A stretch of 64,000 nt of DNA from Lunularia cruciata. Lineage: Eukaryota > Streptophyta > Marchantiopsida > Lunulariales > Lunulariaceae. The notes below the pieces were generated by a model. It made no database searches, had not been told where the DNA came from, and worked only from the letters and a program-made list of their open reading frames with translations. The DNA lies in assembly GCA_948567375.1 (NCBI GenBank), contig OX419761.1:18230501-18294500 (forward strand), written 5' to 3'. The stretch's first letter is position 1. Each line of letters starts with the position of its first letter. Shown one piece after another: positions 57,307 through 64,000 of the stretch. A program made the position numbers and the translations under genes.

Positions 57307-57597
57307 TGTTATGTTTGGCTTGTCAAGAGCAAAAGCAAACGTAACTGATGGCCGTTGCTTGTCACTTGTCTAGAAGTTCAAGTGGATTACAGTGATGGAC
57401 TTGCTTATAATGTATATATATATATATGCAACGAGAAATAAAATGCTCGAAAGCTGGTGTGAGCCTGTTTCAGCCGTGGAGGTAGCTTCCTGGACAGGAG
57501 TGAACCACGTTATTTACTATTAGTCCTCTGATTTCTGTTTTAATGAGGTTGTGATGTGCTATTGTGGAGAGGTCCTAAGGACTGTGTTTTTCTAACA
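57307..57597 (+). repeat. 5' LTR of the Copia element
   Basis: Begins TGTTATGTTTGGCTTG and ends GTTTTTCTAACA. It carries a TATA-like tract (TATAATGTATATATATATAT, about 57405-57428) and AATAAA (about 57437). It contains a segment of about 110 bp, around the TATA tract, that the 3' LTR lacks. Confidence 0.9.
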
Positions 57598-57599
57598 AT

Positions 57600-57611
57600 T
57601 GGTATCAGAGC
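57600..57611 (+). other. Primer-binding site, initiator tRNA-Met
   Basis: TGGTATCAGAGC lies two bases after the 5' LTR. It is the standard plant Copia site complementary to the 3' end of initiator tRNA-Met, where minus-strand DNA synthesis is primed. Confidence 0.95.
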
Positions 57612-57621
57612 TTAGTTTGTC

Positions 57622-60600
57622 ATGAAGAGAGACTTAAGATCTGAGGGTGCAGTGAAGAGAGTCAAGAAGCAACTCCACAGCAAAGCAATGGGAGGGGTGA
57701 TATCCATATCAAATGCTAAATTTGCAATGGAGAAGTTTGATGGGAAAAACAATTTTGGACTTTTGCAACTGAAGATGAAGGACCTTCTTGTCCAGCAAGG
57801 ACTACATAGAGCACTGAAGAAAAAACAGGAGGACAAAAGTAATGAGGATGAGGAAGATGAAGATGCAGATCTCAAAGCTATTAGCACTATTTGGTTGAAC
57901 CTTGCTGATGAAATGCTATACAATGTTTTGAATGAGGAATCTGCACCAAAACTATGGGCCAAACTAGAGAATCTTTTTATGACCAAGTCATTGACAAATA
58001 GACTGCATCTTAAACAGAAGTTGTATATGTTACGGATGAACAAAGGCCAAAGTATTATGGAGCACTTCAATGCTTTCAACAAAATCATTTGTGAGTTGAT
58101 GAGCATAGAGGTCAAGTTAGAAGAGGAGGATAAGGCATTGTTGTTATTGACTTCACTTTCTCCTTCATATGAGCATCTGGTCACAACTCTTCTATATGGG
58201 AAGGATGATATAAACTATGAGGAGGTTACTTCAGCATTATTGTCCAATGAGATGTGAAGAAGACACAACCAAGAAAAGACAAATCCAAAGGCTCTATTTA
58301 TCAGAGGAAGGACAAGAGAGAGAGATCAGATCAGGAGTAAATCAAGATCCAAGTCTAGAATTGGAGGTTTCAAAGGCAAATGCTGGATTTGTGTGAAGGT
58401 TGGACATTTCAAGAAGGATTGTAACAACAAGAGGCTTGAGTCCAATAAGGATAAAGGTCAACTTTCAGATCAAGCAAGTATTGCTGAGTCATTTGGTATT
58501 GTGGATGATGTTCTATGTGCTACCCAAGACAAAGATGAATTTGAGGAGTCATGAATATTGGACTCAGGTTGCTCTTACCATATGTGTCCAAATAAGGAGT
58601 GGTTTTATGAGTACAAACCATTCAATGGAGGATCTGTAATAATGGGAAACAACAAAGCTATTGGCAAAGCTATTGGCATTGCTACAATATGCGTTAAGAT
58701 GTTTGATGGTATTGTGAGGACTCTTGTTGATGTGAGGCATGTTCTTGATTTAAGGAAGAATTTGATATCACTAGACACTTTGGACTCAAATGGTTGGAAG
58801 TGGGGAGCAGAAAATGGAACACTCAAGATATCAAAAGGAGCATTGGTTGTAATGAAGAGCAAGAAGATAGGAAATCTTTATGAGCTTGTTGGAGAGACCA
58901 TTATTGGAGGAGTTGCAAGTACTATTTCAGAAAATGAAGATCTCAAAGATCTTACTCAGTTATGGCACCTACGTTTGGGTCATTTGAGTGAAAGAGGTCT
59001 AAGTGAATTGTCCAAGCAACAACTTCTGAAGTGCCTTAAAAGTTGTGAGTTAAAATTTTGTGAGCATTGTGTAATAGGAAAGCAATGAAGGGTAAGCTTT
59101 TTCCACAAGAAATCATTGCATAAAGGGAATTTTAGACTATGTGCATTCTGATGTTTGGGGCCCTACACCTGTAGCTTCCAAATCTGGAGCATTATATTTT
59201 GTGTCTTTGGTTAATGATTACTCAAGGAGAGTATGGGTCTACACCATGAAGCAAAAATCAGAGGTCTTCTCTATCTTTAAACAATGGAAGGTGATGATGG
59301 AGAAACAAATTGGAAGGAAAGTGAAGTGTTTGAGATCTGATAATGGTGGAGAATACAAATCTGGAGAGTTTGGTAGATTTTGTAAGAGTGAAGGGATAAT
59401 TCATCACTTTACCATTCCGCGTACCCCTCAACAAAATGGTGTGGCAAAGCGGATAAATTGTACACTCTTGGAGAAAGCAAGAAGTATGTTAAGCAATGCC
59501 AGATTGGAGAAGAGTTTTTGGGCAGAAGTTGTAAATACAGCTTGTCATTTTGTAAATATTTCTCCCTCTACCGCTATTGAGTGTAAGACTCCTATGGAAA
59601 AATGGACAAGTCGGCATGTTGATTACTCTTCACTTAGAGTGTTTGAATGCATTGCTCATGTTCATATTCAACAAGAATAACGGACAAAGTTAGATCCAAA
59701 ATCTAGAAAATGTATATTCTTGGGATATGAGAAGGATACAAAGGGATATAGATTATGGGATCCAGAAAGGTGTTTTCTTGTTGCGAGTAGGGATGTAGTT
59801 TTTGATGAATAGAGTATGATGTAGACTATTACTATAGCGGAAGAAAAAAAATTCAATCAGATTTTGTTAAGATAGATATTGATCTTGGAAATGAAGACAT
59901 ATCACCTCTTGTAGAGTTACCAAGTGCCATTAGAAGAGCAAAGTCCAGAAGTGATTCATGAACATAGGTATCCAAATAGGGATAAGAGGCCTCCAAAGAG
60001 ATTTTATGATTTATGCTTATGCTCTTCTTACGGAGAATGGTGAGTCTTTTTCATATGAAGAGGCAATGCAAGATCAAGAGTGTCAAAAATGGCATTGTGC
60101 AATGGAAGAGTAGATGAAGTTTTTTGGCCAAAAACCAACCTTGGAGACTTGAAAATTTGCCTGTGGGAAAGAAGGCAATTGGTTGCAGATGGATATTCCA
60201 GAAGAAGGAAGGACTTCCAAAATCAGGTGGAGATCAATACAAAGAAAGGCTTGTAGCAAAGTGTTATAGCCAAAAAGAAGGTATTGACTTCAATGAGATT
60301 TTTTCACCAATGGTAAAAAATCTCTTCAATTCGTGCACTATTGACAATAGTTCCATTGCATAACTTGGAGTTGGAGCAACTAGATGTTACAACTGCTTTT
60401 TTACATGGAGAATTGGAGGAGGAGATTTACATGCATCAATCTAAAGGTTTTGTGGTACCAAGGAATCAGAACCTAGTTTGAAGGTTACAAAAGTCTTTAT
60501 ATGGACTAAAGCAAAGTCCGAGACTTTGATACATGAAATTTGATGCTTTCATGTTGAAGCATAGATCTAACAGAAGTGAATCAGATTGTTATGTGTACCT

Positions 60601-61600
60601 CAAGAAGCTACATGGACCTAGAGTATTTGATTAATAATCTTGAAACTATATGTGGATGGTATGCTGATTGATGCGGAGGATATCATTGAGGTGGAGAAAG
60701 TGAAAGCACAACTTGGTAAGGAGTTTGATATAAAGGACTTGGGTTCTTCAAAGAGGGTGCTTGGGATTGAAATCCACCAAGACAAGAGCAAGGGAAATTT
60801 ATGGATATCTCAAAGGAGATATTTGGAAAAATTACTTGCTTGGTTTGGCATGGAGAATGCAAAACCAATGAGCACTCCAATGGCAAGTCATTTCAAGATA
60901 TCATTGGAGCAATGTCCGTCAAATGAAGAGGAGAGAAAAGTAATGTCAAAATTCCTTATGCTAGTGTTGTTGGTATGCACTAATGCATGCTATGGTCTGC
61001 ACTAGACCAGACATCTCATATGCCGTGAGTATGGTGAGTACATGGAAAATCTAGGGAAACAACATTGAGAGGTTGTGAAATGGATACTTTGTTACTTGAA
61101 AAGGACTATAAATATTGGCATTACCTTTGATGTGGAGAAGGACCAAGAAGGAGGAATTACATGGTATGTAGATTCTGACTTTGCCGAAGACTTGGATAAG
61201 AGAGGGTCTACAATAGGGTTTGTTTTTACACTTGTTGGTGGTGCATTAAGTTGGAAGTCTACTCTCCAATCTACAATTACTCTTTCTACTACAGAGGCGG
61301 AATATATGGCAACAACAGAGGCTACCAAAGATGCAATATGGCTACAAAGATTAGCCAAGGATGTAGGACTCCCTTACATGAAGTCCACACATTTTTTGTG
61401 ATAGCCAAAATGCCACAAATCAAGTATATCATTCAAGGACAAAGCATATTGATGCAAGATATCATTTGATCACGGAAGCTGTGATAAATAGTGAGACCAA
61501 TTTGCAAAAGCTTGGCATAGAGGTAAACTCAGCTGATATGTTGACTAAACCTGTTCCTATTGAGAAGTTCAAGTTATGCATGAACTTGCTCAATGCATGA
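57622..61600 (+). pseudogene. Copia gag-pol, defective
   Basis: Gag opens at 57622 with a UBN2-type capsid domain (EKFDGKNNF, LWAKLENLFMTKSLTNRL). The same frame runs, past a TGA at 58255, to a zinc knuckle CWICVKVGHFKKDC (58381-58422). A second TGA (58552) precedes the protease LDSGCSYHMC (about 58558). A GAG-pre-integrase motif (LWHLRLGHLSERGL) ends at TGA 59086, and a one-base insertion near 59122 shifts the frame. Integrase has SDVWGP and RSDNGGEY, but the third acidic residue, expected 35 residues after the second, is Lys (GVAKRIN). Further stops occur at 59678 and about 59810. Reverse transcriptase is broken (60124-61005) and has YVDG at 60649-60660 where YVDD is expected. RNase H (YVDSDF, LSTTEAEYMA) and the tail ADMLTKPV end at 61600. 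Confidence 0.92.
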
Positions 61601-61664
61601 ACTTGCTCAACGTTAAATTGTGCTCTTTGGGATGATATGGTAGAAACAAGCAAAAGGTAGAGAC

Positions 61665-62400
61665 GGTTATGTTTGGCTTGTCAAGAGCAAAAGCAAACAT
61701 AATGGATGTGTGTGTGTGTCAAGAGCAAAAGCAAACATAACGGATGGTCGTTGCTTGTCACTTGTCTAGAAGTTCGTGTGTCCCCACTTTATTTACTATT
61801 AGTCCTCTGATTTTTGTTTTAATGTGGTTGTTATGTGCTGTTGTGAGTGTAATGTGTGAGTGTAATGCTCCGAGGACAAGAGAAGAGAGAAAACACAGAT
61901 TGCACACTCAAACATTTGATGCCCCAAGGGAGCAACTTCTCTTTATTATATAGACAAAGAGGATCTCCTCCAAGGAAGCTCCACCCTAGGATTAGGGACA
62001 TAGATAGATGACATGTCAGCAAGCTCCACCCTTGGATTACTTACTTGGATGGGTGGCATGTCTGGTCTAGGTCCTATCTGGTTGGTCAAACACGCTTTGA
62101 CCAGAGGGAATCTTTTAGGGAATCTTCTTGTAGGAATCTCAGAATCAAGTGAGTAAGGTACCATTGGAAAGCTCTCGACGAGACAAAGCAGGGGGAGGGA
62201 AGGTTTTTAAGGTTCTCAAGTCTATTACGGTTTCTGCCCTATCAATAGAAGTACTCTTTTGGTGATACTTCTATCTTATCTATTTTGACCATCATGTATA
62301 ACATCATTCTAGATGTTACCAAACCAAATTTCACATCTAGATCATATGGCTAGCTCTTGGTATTACAGTGAGAGGTCCTAGTGATTGTGTTTTTCTAACA
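61665..62400 (+). repeat. 3' LTR of the Copia element, interrupted
   Basis: It begins GGTTATGTTTGGCTTG (first base G where the 5' LTR has T) and ends GTTTTTCTAACA. It lacks about 110 bp present in the 5' LTR, including its TATA tract. It carries an extra copy of GTCAAGAGCAAAAGCAAACA with a short GT run between copies (about 61680-61740). It is split by the solo LTR at 61861-62367. A purine-rich tract (AAAAGGTAGAGA) precedes it. Confidence 0.85.
61861..62367 (-). mobile_element. Solo LTR (family A), minus orientation, nested in the Copia 3' LTR
   Basis: The plus strand reads TGTAATGCTCCGAGGACAAG ... CTTGGTATTACA. It is flanked by a perfect 5-bp duplication GTGAG (61856-61860 and 62368-62372). 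The reverse complement matches most of 11987-12671, including the TATA-like CTATATAATAAAGAG. It is 507 bp with no internal domain. Because it lies inside the Copia 3' LTR, it inserted later than the Copia element. Confidence 0.93.
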
Positions 62401-63010
62401 TAGTGCAGTTACAAGAATCAACCTTGAGATTTTGGGGCAATATTAGTCTTCTACATGACGTGAGGGATGGAGGAATATGGGAGCTCAGGAATGTGACTGA
62501 GTTAAGAGAATTGCTCATGGGATATTATGTGCTTAATGGGACCATTCCCAGATCTCAGGTCAATTTTGGGATTGGAGGTCTGATCTTTTATAGGAGTTAC
62601 TTGTCATGAGGCATACCATGAGAACTCCAAAATGTCATGGAGTTGAGAGATTGATACCTCTGAGGTAACATGACCATACCCAAATCTTTGGGAGATGCAC
62701 CAATCTAGAACTTGTTGATCCAACACTAAACAACTCGTGCGGAGGCATACCAAGGAAGCTCAACGATGTGACAGAGGTGAGAAATTGTTCTTGTGTGCTA
62801 ATGCGCTTACGAAGACAATCCCCACATCAATTGGGAAGTGCTCAAAAGCAGTCAAAATAAGATTATAGCGCAATCAAATTCCAAGACCAATGATGAGAAA
62901 TTTGAGCAAATCTCTCCTCACTCACTGTTCTCTACGTCTTTGAGAATCATCTCAAAGTGCACCTATCTCCACCAACTATAGTGAAGCTTAAACAACACTT
63001 CTCCTTAACA
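62401..63010 (+). pseudogene. LRR gene remnant, right half
   Basis: Broken frames read GIWELRNVTELRELLMGY then VLNGTIPRS, IPRKLNDVTEV and GNMTIPKSLGDA, all plant LRR phrases. At about 62776-62836 there is a copy of the AAATTGTT(C/T)(T/G)TGTG...CCCCA unit also seen twice at 56765-56935. This ties the two halves to one source gene. Multiple stops make it a pseudogene. No kinase domain is seen in the window. Confidence 0.6.
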
Positions 63011-64000
63011 TCTACAAACTCAGAGGTACAACTCCAAAATTGATTAGAAATTTCTTGGTGTGGATCACGATGATACTTCTCCATATGCTCCGTCTTATGA
63101 AATGGAAAATGGGAGGTGCAGATACCCAAGTCCACCTGCTCCAATATATACTTATAAAGACAAAATTATATAAAGGTAATGAGTCTCTCTTTGCCATAAA
63201 TTTAAAATGGTTACTATGGATTAAACTTGCCTTGTACACTATGCTCTAGGAATATTAGTTTGTGACACTATCACCACAATAACAATATTAAGACATAAGC
63301 ATTATGTCGTAATAAGCCTATGATCTTGGTCGGGTGAAGAAGACACTATGCTGAAAATAAGACAAGCATGGCGAGTGAGAAAGCCAAGGTGCTTCTCCTT
63401 TGTAGGGAATCATGTGCCGTCTCTTGAAGGAGACCATCAAACTGATGATGAAAGTGGCAAAAAAGCTCCAATGTTTGAAGGATGAAGGTGTTGGAGGCAA
63501 GTCATGGGGTATAGTGATCCTCCTTCCCCCTTTTGACAATGATTGATAAGGCTCGTGCTTGGATGTTAGCTTGTGCCAAGGACTTTGGTTTGAACTGGGT
63601 TCACCACCACCACAATGTACATCAACCATCCTTTACGGTGATAATATATATCCATACCTTTCAATGAGCCTAATAAGACCATCCATTGTTCAATCTGAAC
63701 CTATGAGCAAGTAGATTGTAGGATCTAGGCCATTTCATTTCTAACGACATTGATAACTATAGTATTATAACTAGTATTGGATAGCAAAGTAAGTATGCAC
63801 ATTAGGATCTGAAGGAGCACTAGCCAGATAAACTTCAACCTTGATTGAACCATTCTTCATCAAATAATTCTTGGCCTTTCAAGAAACTTGAAAGCATATA
63901 TTATGTACTTCCATATTGAATAATTTTTCTTTTTTGAGTCACAAAATGTATAGCTTTATAGTACTCATGATGTAAATTAAGAATATTAATCAATGCATAG
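63011..64000. other. AT-rich DNA, no gene seen
   Basis: Frames on both strands are short or low complexity and resemble nothing I know. It may be further decayed repeat sequence. Confidence 0.45.

Larger units (their letters stand above)
57307..62400 (+). mobile_element. Copia LTR retrotransposon, decayed, with nested solo LTR
   Basis: The element runs from the 5' LTR (57307-57597) through a tRNA-iMet primer-binding site, a gag-pol region in Copia order (gag, protease, integrase, reverse transcriptase, RNase H), and a 3' LTR (about 61665-62400) broken by a solo LTR. The order integrase before reverse transcriptase defines Copia. LTRs end TGTTA...TAACA. Immediately after the 3' LTR is TAGTG (62401-62405); the matching TAGTG on the left is at 57285-57289, 17 bases before the LTR. 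Without the insert the LRR phrases on either side lie next to each other, which supports TAGTG as the target duplication. The element is defective: stops, a frameshift and lost catalytic residues. Confidence 0.92.

Overview
This window looks like nuclear DNA of a land plant. The evidence is: intron-rich genes with GT-AG splice sites and short exons, a plant-type SKP1, subtilase, zeta-class GST, LURP1-related, LSD1-type zinc-finger and BED zinc-finger genes, a plant nuclear tRNA-Asp, and a Copia retrotransposon primed by initiator tRNA-Met. SKP1 sequence, many-exon subtilase and moderate gene density suggest a bryophyte (moss or liverwort) or another non-angiosperm, but I cannot name the species.

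Layout. 0-2 kb: minus-strand gene for a Golgi-type glycosyltransferase-like protein (probably GT61), cut by the window edge. 2-8.7 kb: no gene, decayed repeats. 8.7-10.8 kb: minus-strand LURP-one-related (LOR) gene, three exons. 11.9-12.7 kb: solo LTR with target duplication. 13.2-16.95 kb: AT-rich non-coding island with a long (AT)n tract. 17.7-18.7 kb: SKP1, two exons. 22.9-25.8 kb: zeta GST / maleylacetoacetate isomerase, nine exons, with several foldbacks in and near it. 26.9-27.5 kb: BED zinc-finger ORF. 29.6-31.2 kb: minus-strand phosducin-like protein 3 (TXNDC9 type), four exons. 33.3-34.5 kb: three-exon membrane protein of unknown function. 36.5-36.9 kb: short acidic protein of unknown function. 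37.6 kb: tRNA-Asp(GTC). 37.9-38.4 kb: PIG-Y, a small subunit of the first GPI-anchor enzyme, two exons. 41.8-43.1 kb: F-box protein. 44.2-45.2 kb: retroelement-like leader. 47.4-47.8 kb: minus-strand LSD1-type zinc-finger ORF containing a perfect 43-bp palindrome. 48.8-50.1 kb: minisatellite and diverged repeats around a second (AT)n tract. 51.0-56.1 kb: subtilisin-like protease, twelve exons, with one junction that does not keep frame. 56.7-63.0 kb: LRR pseudogene split by a decayed Copia element whose 3' LTR is itself split by a second solo LTR of the family seen at 12 kb.

The genes do not form a pathway. Most are separate housekeeping or stress-related loci. SKP1 and the F-box protein belong to the same class of complex (SCF ubiquitin ligase), but their sharing a window is probably chance. 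The clearest history is the nested insertion at 57-62.4 kb, with target duplications that fix the order of events. The oddest local structures are the palindrome inside the LSD1-type finger and the foldback in GST intron 2. I found no convincing new multi-gene system.
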